From a bacterium (GTDB lineage: Bacteria > Campylobacterota > Campylobacteria > Campylobacterales > Sulfurimonadaceae), in NCBI GenBank assembly GCA_018822665.1, contig JAHJJX010000029.1, positions 1-64,000 of the forward strand: 64,000 bases of DNA, written 5' to 3'. The notes beneath the pieces are model-generated. The model had not been told where the DNA came from. It searched no databases and saw only the letters and a program-made list of their open reading frames with translations. Positions 54,407 through 63,613 of the stretch are shown here, in pieces. Numbering within the stretch: position 1 is the first letter of the stretch; each line of letters begins with the position of its first letter. Both the position numbers and the translations under genes were made by a program.

Positions 54407-55078
54407 TTATGCCTTTGGAAGCCCGAATTTTTGGGTAATTAACTCACCGTCGTTATTGAAATAAAGATAATACAATATATCTTTTTTAATGCGGAGCCCT
54501 GCTAAATATCTTAGTGCCAAATTTGCTTGAAGCGAGGCGATGTGCATAACAATCGGTGCCGCAATTCCGGCGGGAGTTTTTGTAGTTATTTTAAAAACAT
54601 CGTTAAAAGAGGATTCATTGAAAAAACAAACCTGACCGTTAAAAGCCTCTACGCTTCCATAAACCCAGGGAAGTTTTTTACTTTTTGCATAGGTATTGAT
54701 ATCTCCGCGGCTTGGAAGATTATCGGTCGCATCTATAATCAAATCCACTGCTATATTCTTTTGTGTCCATGCATTGAAGTCACATTCATGCGCAATCGCT
54801 TTGACAAAAGGGCATCGGGCTTCTATGAGCTGCGCATTTAATACAGCTTTGTTTTTACCTTCATCTCCTGTCTTAAAAGCGATTTGGCGGTGAATATTAT
54901 GAAGGCTTACTTCATCAAAATCTATCATGTGAATTTCACCGATACCGCTCGCACCCAGAGCAAAGGCTAAAGAGCTTCCAAGACCTCCTGCGCCGATTAT
55001 AGCTATCTTTTTTGTTTGAAGAAGAGTTTGTGTTTCTTCTCCCCAAAGTTGCACCTGACGGTGAAAATATTTCATCAT
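54407..55078 (-). CDS. ThiF/MoeB-type E1-like adenylyltransferase
   Basis: 223 residues from the ATG at 55078, preceded by AAAGGC; the longer track ORF starts in non-conserved sequence. N terminus RQVQLWGEETQTLLQ, nucleotide loop IAIIGAGGLGSSLAFALG, DFDEVSLHNIHRQ and the catalytic DATDNLPSR. It would adenylate the C terminus of a ThiS/MoaD-like sulfur-carrier protein. The zinc-binding CXXC pairs and C-terminal rhodanese domain of some relatives are absent. No carrier protein gene is adjacent. Confidence 0.82.
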   Translation of the reverse strand: MMKYFHRQVQLWGEETQTLLQTKKIAIIGAGGLGSSLAFALGASGIGEIHMIDFDEVSLHNIHRQIAFKTGDEGKNKAVLNAQLIEARCPFVKAIAHECDFNAWTQKNIAVDLIIDATDNLPSRGDINTYAKSKKLPWVYGSVEAFNGQVCFFNESSFNDVFKITTKTPAGIAAPIVMHIASLQANLALRYLAGLRIKKDILYYLYFNNDGELITQKFGLPKA

Positions 55079-55145
55079 AATAAAGCCTTTATCAAAAAAA
55101 ATTAGTATATCATAAAAAAATATATTCAAAAAGGGAGGTTTTGTT

Positions 55146-55937
55146 TTAAACTCTTTTATGAAGTATTTCTTTAAATCCCCATGTGCGGCGAGCTTGAATT
55201 ACTTCGCCGTGATTCATGTCTACTATCATAAGTTCCTCTTTATTTCCCAAATGCTCCAGCAACTCTCCATTTGGCGAGGCTAAAATAGAATCTCCGTAAA
55301 ATTGCCAGCTCAACTCTTCGTCTTTGTATTCACCAATTCTGTTTGCTCTTAAAATATAACAATTGTGCGTAAATGCACGAGAAAGTATCAGGTGTTTCCA
55401 TCTGTCGTAAGATTTAAATGTGGACACGCTTGGAAGTAAAACACAATCAATATTTTTATTTGATAATTGCATCCATAATTCATCAAAATGAAGTTCAAAG
55501 CCGCTCATAACAGCAAACTTAAATCCATCTACTTTAAAAATCAAGGGTGCTTGCAAGGCTTCTGCTTCGTTTGAAAAGAATTTTTCTTCATTCCAGTGCG
55601 GGTAATTTATAAGAAGCTGCTGTTGGTAATACGAGGTGGAATTTGGTGCGAATTTAGCTATGGTTTTGTACACTTTTTGTTTCTTGACAATGATAAGGGG
55701 AGCGACAATGGTTATAAAGTAAGTGGAAGATAAATCTTTGAGGACTTTGATTTGATGTTGAGCCTGCTCTTGTATCATGGAAACAGACAAACTTTCCAGC
55801 TCTTTAAAAAAAGGGTTTAAAATATACTCACCCAAGAGCAGTACTTTTACATTTTTTTTATGGGCAATTCTGACATAATTAAAAAGCTTCGTACTGCTCA
55901 TACCCTGAGCGCTAAGTTGTAAAACGGCAGCTCTCAT
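55146..55937 (-). CDS. Nitrilase-superfamily protein lacking catalytic Lys and Cys
   Basis: 263 residues with the carbon-nitrogen hydrolase fold pattern (AAVLQLSAQGMSSTKLFNYVRIA; VLLLGEY; SFKSYDRWKHLILSRAFTHNCYILRANR). The Glu of the triad is present (Glu37). The usual Lys position falls in YYQQQLLIN, and the usual catalytic Cys segment (ICYDLRFPEL-like) reads VMSGFELHFDELW, with Gly for Cys. By my alignment it is therefore a pseudoenzyme or uses different chemistry. It starts immediately after xseB, so the two are co-translated. Confidence 0.75.
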   Translation of the reverse strand: MRAAVLQLSAQGMSSTKLFNYVRIAHKKNVKVLLLGEYILNPFFKELESLSVSMIQEQAQHQIKVLKDLSSTYFITIVAPLIIVKKQKVYKTIAKFAPNSTSYYQQQLLINYPHWNEEKFFSNEAEALQAPLIFKVDGFKFAVMSGFELHFDELWMQLSNKNIDCVLLPSVSTFKSYDRWKHLILSRAFTHNCYILRANRIGEYKDEELSWQFYGDSILASPNGELLEHLGNKEELMIVDMNHGEVIQARRTWGFKEILHKRV

Positions 55938-56123
55938 CTATTTGCTTTTGATTTCATTTATCTTCATCTGCGCATCTTCTAACATTTTTTGGGCTTCGCT
56001 TAGCTCATTCATACCTTTTTCGTATGCTTTTACGCTCTCTTGGAGTGTGATTTCAGGATTCATAAGGGTTTCTAAAATCTTTTTAGCACCTTCGAGTTTT
56101 GTTTCAAAATTTTCTTTAGCCAT
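55938..56123 (-). CDS. xseB: Exodeoxyribonuclease VII small subunit
   Basis: 61 residues, short but in range for XseB. The body FETKLEGAKKILETLMNPEITLQESVKAYEKGMNELSEAQKMLEDAQMKI is the standard two-helix XseB domain. It combines with XseA to degrade single-stranded DNA. It overlaps the metX 3' end by 8 bp and abuts the nitrilase-like gene. xseA is not in the window. Confidence 0.93.
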   Translation of the reverse strand: MAKENFETKLEGAKKILETLMNPEITLQESVKAYEKGMNELSEAQKMLEDAQMKINEIKSK

Positions 56124-57222
56124 TTAAAGCATCCTTTATATAGTCTTCAAACTTCTCAATCTCAACCAAAAAAGCGTCATGACCATAATCACTCTTTATC
56201 TCTAAATAGTGATTATTTTTGTTTTTTAGATTTGTAAGAACATCATCTATCTCTTTCATCTCAAAACTTTTAAAAAGCAAATCATTACTAAAGCTAATCA
56301 GGTGCAGTTCTGCTTGCACTTTGCTCATTGCTTCTTCGAGCGAATCGAATCCTCTGGATAAATCAAAAATATTTATAGCTTTTGTAATGTAGAGATAAGA
56401 TAAGGGGTCAAACCATTTTGTGAAATTATAGCCGTTATATTCTAAGTACGATTCCACTTGAAATTTTCCAAAAAGCTCATATAGCCCATCATCTCTTTTG
56501 TATTCCCTGCCGAATTTTCTAGCCATGGATTCATGCGACAAAAAGCTGATATGCCCGGCCATTCTTCCAATGGCCATGCCTGATAAGCCTTGTTCTTTAA
56601 TGATTTCAGGGTCATAATAACCTTGCTTAAAATCAGGGTCTTTGAGTATAGCTTCTTGGGCTACCTTGTTAAAGGCAATGGCCCAAGGCTGTGTGGCATG
56701 CGTTGTGGCCATTGCTATAATTTTATTGGAAAAATTAGGGTAATGCACAGCAAATTGAAGTGCTTGCATCCCACCCATAGAACCGCCTATAATTGCGTGT
56801 ACTCTGTGAATGTCCAGCTTATCGCAGAGTATCCGTTGTGCTTTTATCATATCTTTTATAGTTACAACGGGGAATTTATAACGGTAGGGTTCATGATGCG
56901 GATGCATAGAGCTCATGGGTCCGGTTGAACCAAAACAGCTTCCTATAACATTCGTGCAAATGACAAAAAAAGTATCGGTATCTACCGCTTTTCCCGGACC
57001 TATAAGTCCGTCCCACCAGCCAGGTTTATTCTCATTTTCATAAAATCCCGCACAATGGTGAGAACCTGTAAGGGCATGACAAATCATAACAACATTGCTT
57101 TTGTCATCATTGAGAGTTCCGTATGTTTCATAAATAATATCATAGGGCTCTAAAATACGACCACTCTCCAAATAAAGCGGATTGGTGAAATGCTCAGTAT
57201 GTGTTTGCAGATTTAGTGGCAA
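56116..57222 (-). CDS. metX: Homoserine O-acetyltransferase
   Basis: Acylates homoserine, committing it to methionine. 368-residue alpha/beta hydrolase: nucleophile elbow GGSMGGMQALQFA (Ser about 147), oxyanion region ICHALTGSHH, and SDYGHDAFLVE with the terminal Asp/His. It lies in the same direction as metY, 219 bp downstream of it. The upstream region shares an exact 13-mer with metY (57254-57266). Confidence 0.95.
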   Translation of the reverse strand: MPLNLQTHTEHFTNPLYLESGRILEPYDIIYETYGTLNDDKSNVVMICHALTGSHHCAGFYENENKPGWWDGLIGPGKAVDTDTFFVICTNVIGSCFGSTGPMSSMHPHHEPYRYKFPVVTIKDMIKAQRILCDKLDIHRVHAIIGGSMGGMQALQFAVHYPNFSNKIIAMATTHATQPWAIAFNKVAQEAILKDPDFKQGYYDPEIIKEQGLSGMAIGRMAGHISFLSHESMARKFGREYKRDDGLYELFGKFQVESYLEYNGYNFTKWFDPLSYLYITKAINIFDLSRGFDSLEEAMSKVQAELHLISFSNDLLFKSFEMKEIDDVLTNLKNKNNHYLEIKSDYGHDAFLVEIEKFEDYIKDALNG

Positions 57223-57253
57223 CTTTGCGACTCTCCAGTGAAATAATTTTGTT

Positions 57254-57266
57254 ATTTTAGCGAAAA
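57254..57266 (-). promoter_or_regulatory. Shared 13-mer upstream of metX
   Basis: ATTTTAGCGAAAA on the plus strand (TTTTCGCTAAAAT in the transcription direction) begins 32 bp before the metX start and is repeated exactly before metY. It includes a TAAAAT -10-like box, so it could be a shared promoter, an operator, or both. Confidence 0.45.
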
Positions 57267-57375
57267 TGACTTAATACTAATGAAATCATGTTTAAACTCT
57301 TTAGTAAATTGTTGCGTTTTTAAAGATGTGTATTAAAATTTCAGATATTTTATAAGAAGTGTTTTTATAGACTTC

Positions 57376-57413
57376 ACCGATTGTTAAGCAAAGTAAGTTG
57401 CTTTTTCATCGGT
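57376..57413. repeat. Two-step hairpin between metY and metX
   Basis: ACCGAT ... AAGCAA-loop-TTGCTT ... ATCGGT: two nested 6-bp stems with 4-nt asymmetry-free internal loops and a 6-nt apical loop. It may be the end of the metY transcript or a leader structure for metX; no T tract follows. Confidence 0.5.
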
Positions 57414-57441
57414 TCACTCATGAAGCTAAGAAGCTCTTTGT

Positions 57442-58707
57442 TTAAGCCTCGAGAGCCTGTTTCATATCCGCTATCAAATCTTTGATAGATTCTAATCCGC
57501 AAGAGATTCTGATAAGTCCTGATGGAACTCCACATGCCAAGAGTTCTGCTTCATTTAATTGCTGATGCGTTGTAGAAGCAGGGTGTGTGATGATAGATTT
57601 TGAGTCACCGATATTTACGACTAAAGAGTAAAGCTTTGTTGCATTTACGATTTTAGTTGCTTCTTCCAAACTTGCAACTTCAAAACTTAGAAGTCCTGAA
57701 CAAGCTCCATCTTCAAAATACTTTTGAGCATTTGCATAGTTTGAGTTGCTTTTAAGTCCTGGATAGTTTACTTTTTTAACTTTTGGATGCGACTCTAAAA
57801 ACTCGGCAAGTGCAAGAGCATTTTTGGAGTGTTCTCTCATTCTCAGTGAAAGCGTCTCCATCCCTTGTATAAAGAGCCATGCGTTAAACGGAGAGACAAC
57901 AGCACCCAAATCGCGAAGAAGTGAAAGGCGGGCGCGAAGTGTAAATGCCGGAAGTGGCACATCTACATAGACTAAACCGTGGTAAGAGTGGTCGGGCTCG
58001 TTGAAGTGAGCATAACGAGGATTACCTTTTAATTTTTCTAAAAGACCTTTTCTCTCTACTAAAATACCGCCGATAGCAAGACCTTGACCGGTCGTATATT
58101 TCGATGCACTGTGAACAGTGATATCTGCTCCATGCTCAAATGGGCGACATAAAACAGGAGTCGCAACCGTGTTATCCACAACTGTTAATATTCCATATTT
58201 ATTTGCTATTTTTGTAATAGCTTCTATGTCTGCTACGTCAATACTTGGATTTGTTAAAGATTCAAAAAATATTACCTTTGTTTTCTCATCCATTAATGCT
58301 TCAATCTGCTCAGGTTTATGTACATCGAAAAATCTCGCTTCGATTCCAAATCTTTTGAAGGTATGGGCATTCAGGGTTAAGCTTCCACCGTAGAGTTGTT
58401 TGGCACATACGATGTTGTCTCCGCATTCGGCAGCATTGGCTATAGCATAAAAAATAGCGCTCATTCCGCTTGAAGTAGCAAGGGCTGCTTCTCCGCCTTC
58501 AAGCTCGGTAAAACGTTTTTCAAAGACATCTGTCGTCGGATTATTGAGGCGAGTGTAGATATTCCCAAGTTCTTTTAATGCAAAAAGATTTGCAGCGTGT
58601 TCAACATCACGAAATTCATAAGCCGTTGTCATATAAATAGGAACTGCCATAGTCCCCTGAGAATCTTTTTCATAGCCTGCGTGTAGTGCTTTTGTCTGTA
58701 AATCCAT
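57442..58707 (-). CDS. metY: O-acetylhomoserine sulfhydrylase (Cys/Met metabolism PLP enzyme)
   Basis: 421-residue PLP enzyme that uses O-acetylhomoserine (from MetX) and sulfide to form homocysteine. Features: TKALHAGYEKDSQGTMAVPIYMTTAYEF, NPTTDVFEKRFTELEGG, VDNTVATPVLCRPFEHGADITVHSASKYTTGQG (PLP Lys) and TTHQQLNEAELLACGVPSGLIRISCGLE. Ribosome site AGGGGAT. A one-mismatch motif copy codes LACGV near the C terminus. Direct sulfhydrylation suits a sulfide-rich habitat. Confidence 0.94.
   Translation of the reverse strand: MDLQTKALHAGYEKDSQGTMAVPIYMTTAYEFRDVEHAANLFALKELGNIYTRLNNPTTDVFEKRFTELEGGEAALATSSGMSAIFYAIANAAECGDNIVCAKQLYGGSLTLNAHTFKRFGIEARFFDVHKPEQIEALMDEKTKVIFFESLTNPSIDVADIEAITKIANKYGILTVVDNTVATPVLCRPFEHGADITVHSASKYTTGQGLAIGGILVERKGLLEKLKGNPRYAHFNEPDHSYHGLVYVDVPLPAFTLRARLSLLRDLGAVVSPFNAWLFIQGMETLSLRMREHSKNALALAEFLESHPKVKKVNYPGLKSNSNYANAQKYFEDGACSGLLSFEVASLEEATKIVNATKLYSLVVNIGDSKSIITHPASTTHQQLNEAELLACGVPSGLIRISCGLESIKDLIADMKQALEA
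57528..57538 (-). repeat. Dispersed motif, one-mismatch copy (GGCATGTGGAG)
   Basis: On the coding strand of metY, coding LACGV; same variant as at 41445. Confidence 0.65.
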
Positions 58708-58745
58708 AGTATCCCCTAGCTCTTAACATATAAATTATTTTGATA

Positions 58746-58758
58746 ATTTTAGCGAAAA
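58746..58758 (-). promoter_or_regulatory. Shared 13-mer upstream of metY
   Basis: Exact second copy of ATTTTAGCGAAAA, 39 bp before the metY start; see the metX entry. Confidence 0.45.
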
Positions 58759-58855
58759 CGAATTAATGTAAAGTTATTGCAAATCAATTTGTAAATATGA
58801 ATTTGATGAATAACTTTATTATGTCGATATATGTACATTAAATAAAGGATTAACA

Positions 58856-59869
58856 ATGAAGATAAATCAATCTGAAGTTTCCTTTCTCTCTTCGCACGAA
58901 AAACATCATGAGATTGAAGAAAGGGAGAGTATAAATATCTGGAACTCGGAGGAAGATGCTCCTGAGCGCTTGCAAAGAGGCGATAGGCTTGAGCTATCGA
59001 AAGGCTTCAATGCGGCGCTCTATGAGAAGAAGGCGGATTCTCTTCAAGGAGAGTCTTCGGACATGCCCTTAGATTCTAAAATGATGAGTATCATACGTGC
59101 GCTTGAAGCGTTGATGGGAAAAAAAATAAATATCTCTTTTTACCGTGAGGCAGAGGCCTCGGGGAATGAATCAGCAGATAAAATCAGTGAAGTGGAACGT
59201 CTGGGATGGGGGATGGAATATAGCTACAGTCGTACAGAGACGCGTCAAGAAACATTAAACTTTTCAGCAACAGGGAGTGTAGACACCGAAGATGGCAGGA
59301 AGATAGATTTTAAATTGGCTCTTAGTATGCAAAAAAGTTCGGTCGCGCACGAGAGTATTTTCATGAAGGCCGGAGATGCTCTGATTGACCCGCTTGTACT
59401 TAATTTTGAAGGCAACAGTGTGAGCATGAGCAATATTAGGCACACCTTTGATTTAAACCTTGATGGGAAAAATGATGAATTTTCATTTGTAGGTAAAGGC
59501 AGCGGATTTTTAGCTCTAGACAAAAATGGGGATGGAAAAGTAAATGATGGAAGAGAACTGTTTGGACCGACACTTGGAAATGGTTTTGAAGAACTCTTAT
59601 CTTACGATTTAGACAACAATAGCTGGATTGATGAAAATGATGCAGTTTTTGAAAAACTTCGCATTTGGACAAAAGACGAAGAGGGCAAAGAACAGCTGTT
59701 TAGTCTCAAAGAAAAAGGTATCGGCGCGCTTTATCTTGAAAAAATTTCAACTCCGTTTGATCTTGAAAACTCTAGTAATACATTGCTGGCGAAAATGCGT
59801 GAGAGTTCTATTTATCTTAGTGAAAATGGCAGAGTCGGAACATTGCAGGAGATAGATTTAAAAATTTAA
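58856..59869 (+). CDS. EF-hand-like calcium-binding protein, uncharacterised
   Basis: 337 residues without a signal peptide. A charged, probably disordered N terminus (to about 85) and a middle beta-rich part are followed by two calcium-loop motifs: DLNLDGKNDEF / DKNGDGKVNDGRELFG (about 215-240) and DLDNNSWIDENDAVFEKLRIW (about 255-275). Similar blocks occur in many uncharacterised proteins of motile Proteobacteria. The Asp/Asn pattern fits EF-hand or dockerin-like loops. Possible roles are guesses; secretion by a non-Sec route cannot be excluded. Confidence 0.7.
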   Translation: MKINQSEVSFLSSHEKHHEIEERESINIWNSEEDAPERLQRGDRLELSKGFNAALYEKKADSLQGESSDMPLDSKMMSIIRALEALMGKKINISFYREAEASGNESADKISEVERLGWGMEYSYSRTETRQETLNFSATGSVDTEDGRKIDFKLALSMQKSSVAHESIFMKAGDALIDPLVLNFEGNSVSMSNIRHTFDLNLDGKNDEFSFVGKGSGFLALDKNGDGKVNDGRELFGPTLGNGFEELLSYDLDNNSWIDENDAVFEKLRIWTKDEEGKEQLFSLKEKGIGALYLEKISTPFDLENSSNTLLAKMRESSIYLSENGRVGTLQEIDLKI

Positions 59870-59896
59870 CAGAGATGGTTTTATGATGTGGCTCTT

Positions 59897-59907
59897 GGCA
59901 TGTGGAA
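59897..59907 (+). repeat. GGCATGTGGAA dispersed motif, copy 17
   Basis: Exact copy in the 40-bp gap between the ends of the convergent EF-hand-like and RDD genes. Confidence 0.9.
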
Positions 59908-59909
59908 GT

Positions 59910-60401
59910 TTAAATTGCTTCATCATAAATAACGACAGTTCCGGCAAGTAGGTCGTGAAGTCCTCTTTTGTCTTTCCTCCATGCTACCATGATAAAACCG
60001 ATTAAAAAAAGCAGGGTGGAGACGATATAGCCGAGCGAACGGGTTATTGCTTGTTTGTTGTTGATGTCTTGAAATGTTTGAGAATCAACTATCTTGATAT
60101 TTACAAGTTTTTTTCCTGGAGTGGCTCCCCGCCACCTTTTCCAAAAAATCATAGTGACTATTAAAACTGTAATTTCAAAAAGAAGTTCCCACTGAAGTGA
60201 GGTTTGCGGTTGCGTTGCGAGTGCTTTTTGGGCATTTCCGCTTAGGGCATAGGCCATATTTTGCTGGTACTGCGAAAAGTCAAACCAGTTTCCGTCACTT
60301 AAAAAATAAATAACTACTGCCACAGGCAGAGCTAAAAATAAAGTATCGAAGAATGAAGCAGTAAAGCGAATCCAAAAACCTGCATATCTTACTTCATTCA
60401 T
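59910..60401 (-). CDS. RDD family membrane protein
   Basis: 163 residues. YAGFWIRFTASFFDTLFLALPVAVVIYF carries the Arg and Asp-Asp-like positions of the RDD family. Further helices are LLFEITVLIVTMIFWKRW and YIVSTLLFLIGFIMVAW, and the signature GATPGKKLVNIKIVD is present. Inner-membrane protein of unknown transport or structural role. 18 bp downstream of guaB. Confidence 0.88.
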   Translation of the reverse strand: MNEVRYAGFWIRFTASFFDTLFLALPVAVVIYFLSDGNWFDFSQYQQNMAYALSGNAQKALATQPQTSLQWELLFEITVLIVTMIFWKRWRGATPGKKLVNIKIVDSQTFQDINNKQAITRSLGYIVSTLLFLIGFIMVAWRKDKRGLHDLLAGTVVIYDEAI

Positions 60402-60419
60402 AGGAACTATTTTTCTCGA

Positions 60420-61883
<1,464 letters not shown>

Positions 61884-61885
61884 TC

Positions 61886-61929
61886 AAAGCTATAATATAG
61901 GTATATTAAAATTTTTGGATTATAGCTTT
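61886..61929. repeat. Inverted repeat in the guaB promoter region
   Basis: AAAGCTATAAT (61886-61896) and ATTATAGCTTT (61919-61929) are perfect 11-bp inverted arms with a 22-bp AT-rich spacer, between the end of the secreted-protein gene and guaB. They could be an operator or the terminator of the upstream gene. Confidence 0.55.
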
Positions 61930-61964
61930 TTTGTAGTTAAAAAGAGGTAAAGCGACTTTAAGAA

Positions 61965-62534
61965 CTATTTTTTGTCAAAGTGATATATCGAACTAATCTT
62001 CTTTGGTTTTTTATCTTTAAAGCTTAAGTAAGAGCTTTTTAAGTGTTTTGCGTTGTTGGAGAGTTCATGTATAATTTGGTGCACATGGTCTTCATCTGAG
62101 AGACAAAGCTCTGTGCTCATGTCACAATCAAAAATAATTCTATTTTTTGTGCTTTTTTCTAGGTTTGCTATAAATTCTGGCTGATTTTGCTTGACACAAT
62201 AATGGGTAGCTTTTATTTGCTTGCACGCCATATCTTTACAATGGTACATTGTAACCATCTGCTTGGAGGTATTTGGCAAAAGGTCTTCTTGGATTGTACT
62301 GTTAGCACCGATGGACTTAAAGGCTATTCCTGTTGCATTCGTGCCGACGATTGGCATGACTGCCTCGTGTTTGTAGGAGTCTGTGCCTGTTTGTTTCTCG
62401 GCGGGTGATAATGTCCACTCACCGTTGAGCGATTCCATCCAGTCGTACACGTCAAAGGCATCTGCTTCTTGGGCGGCACCTGATGTCGTGAGAAAAATCG
62501 TTAATAAAACACTCGAGATATATTTTTTAAACAT
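61965..62534 (-). CDS. Uncharacterised secreted protein
   Basis: 189 residues: signal peptide (SSVLLTIFLTTSGAAQ), then a soluble domain containing MESLNGEWTLSPAEKQTGTDSYKHEAVMPIVGTNATGIAFKSIG and four cysteines (HCKDMACKQ, HYCVK, FDCD, LCLSDED) that could pair in the periplasm. The N-terminal WTLSP ... opening resembles small periplasmic beta-barrel domains, but I do not recognise a family. It lies between tRNA-Ala and guaB. Confidence 0.7.
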   Translation of the reverse strand: MFKKYISSVLLTIFLTTSGAAQEADAFDVYDWMESLNGEWTLSPAEKQTGTDSYKHEAVMPIVGTNATGIAFKSIGANSTIQEDLLPNTSKQMVTMYHCKDMACKQIKATHYCVKQNQPEFIANLEKSTKNRIIFDCDMSTELCLSDEDHVHQIIHELSNNAKHLKSSYLSFKDKKPKKISSIYHFDKK

Positions 62535-62630
62535 TTTGGTCCCTTGAAAATAATTGCATTACTATATCAAGACTTTATAAGAGAATTTGTTTATGTTGAG
62601 GTTGCAATAAGCTTGATAGTTTTAAAAAAA

Positions 62631-62706
62631 TGGTGGAGCATAGCGGGATCGAACCGCTTACCTCTTCACTGCCAGCGAAGCGCTCTCCCAGATGAGCTAA
62701 TGCCCC
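62631..62706 (-). tRNA. tRNA-Ala (GGC anticodon)
   Basis: 76-nt cloverleaf on the minus strand. Acceptor stem GGGGCAT / ATGCTCC with one G-T pair; D arm GCTCATCTGGGAGAGC; anticodon loop CTGGCAG (anticodon GGC) on stem CTTCG/TGAAG; T arm GCGGTTCGATCCCGC; encoded CCA end. The track ORF over it (62544-62756) is spurious. Confidence 0.95.
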
Positions 62707-62960
62707 AAGTTAATGGTTTGCAATTCTACTGTGTTATTTTTTTAAATAAGCTTTAACGTGCTTAAATATTTGAAATATAATCTGTCAGTATTTTTTTGAT
62801 GTAAGTGGATTGAAAAAAAGTTTCATCCATCTTAGGTGAGAATTTTTAAGGATATAAAGGGTTTGTATTGCAACTTTTTTTTCATATAAACGAATAATAA
62901 TATTTAGAAATGCTCTAGATTAAGTTTTATTATTATAGAATTTTTCAAAAATGATTTTAT

Positions 62961-63230
62961 ATGAAATATTATGAATTAATGTGCAGTATATATATTAAGG
63001 CGGACATAGCTTTAGAAATGTGTTTTGAGATTATTTCAAAATATATTAGTTTTAGCATGGTAAAAGGAAAACTTGAAGAGATTCATAACAAGGATGGATT
63101 TAAATATTATGTTTTTGGTAGATTTATGCCACTAGAAAAAAACAAGATTTATAAAAAAGATTCCACTTACAGCTTTAGTATCCGCTCACCCGATGAAGCC
63201 CTTATCGCCTCTCTCTCACAACTTGAACCG
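62961..63230 (+). pseudogene. Truncated cas6-like CRISPR endoribonuclease gene
   Basis: The first about 88 residues (MKYYELMCSIYIKADIALEMCFEIISKYISFSM ... GFKYYVFGRF ... YSFSIRSPDEALIASLSQ) resemble the N-terminal ferredoxin-like domain of Cas6 proteins from Campylobacterota, from memory. The frame then runs into a 25-bp inverted repeat and antisense transposase-like sequence, so the second domain and glycine-rich RNA-binding loop are missing. No CRISPR repeats or other cas genes are in the window. It is most likely a dead remnant. Confidence is moderate because identification is by eye. Confidence 0.5.
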
Positions 63231-63232
63231 AC

Positions 63233-63308
63233 ACATATGATGTATTTAAATTTTGCTGATGCAGTGTTTGTAGGAACTGCTTTAGCAAAATTTAAATACA
63301 TCATATGT
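63233..63308. repeat. Perfect 25-bp inverted repeat
   Basis: ACATATGATGTATTTAAATT... (63233-63257) is repeated in reverse at 63284-63308. After two mismatched positions a further GCAGT/ACTGC pairs, giving arms of about 33 bp and a short loop. The same peptide HMMYLNFA is readable from both strands. It breaks the cas6-like frame. Confidence 0.9.
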
Positions 63309-63406
63309 ACTGCTTGTAATCTCTCTTTTACAACAAGATTTGTTTCATTTTTTAGTGCTATATTTATATCTTCTTTTTCTTCACTAAAGATGTAGACTAT
63401 GAACAT
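63284..63406 (-). mobile_element. Fragment resembling a transposase N terminus
   Basis: On the minus strand, SEEKEDINIALKNETNLVVKERLQAVHMMYLNFA resembles the N-terminal helix-turn-helix lead of IS630-type transposases (A-L-K-X-ERLQA-V-X-LY pattern). The frame continues into the inverted repeat and then cas6-like antisense sequence, so only a fragment remains. Identification is by pattern only. Confidence 0.35.
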
Positions 63407-63613
63407 ATTATCCCAACTTTTTAGCTACCTTCTAGCAATTACCGATCTCTTAGTTTGTTTTTTGATGGGTGTATCTACAATCCTTAAGTCTAAAGATGAG
63501 TCATTAAATAACTGATAATATCTTATTTTTGAAAGCTTTTTTGGGCGAGGGCAAGCTATTGCTTTGGGAGAAGAAATTATGCTTGCTTGTTTATTTATAT
63601 GTAAGCTATGTCA

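Noticed and set aside
62631-62706. tRNA-Ala as attachment site of the adjacent remnant
   Set aside because: The debris lies on the 5' side of the tRNA, not at its 3' end, and no duplicated tRNA 3' end was seen nearby.
62544-62756. 70-codon ORF across the tRNA
   Set aside because: It reads through the tRNA-Ala gene on the opposite strand and has no ribosome site or similarity.
63400-63516. Short plus-strand ORF (38 codons, MNILSQLFSYLLAITDLL...)
   Set aside because: It is hydrophobic but has no ribosome site and lies in decayed mobile-element sequence; too weak to call a gene.
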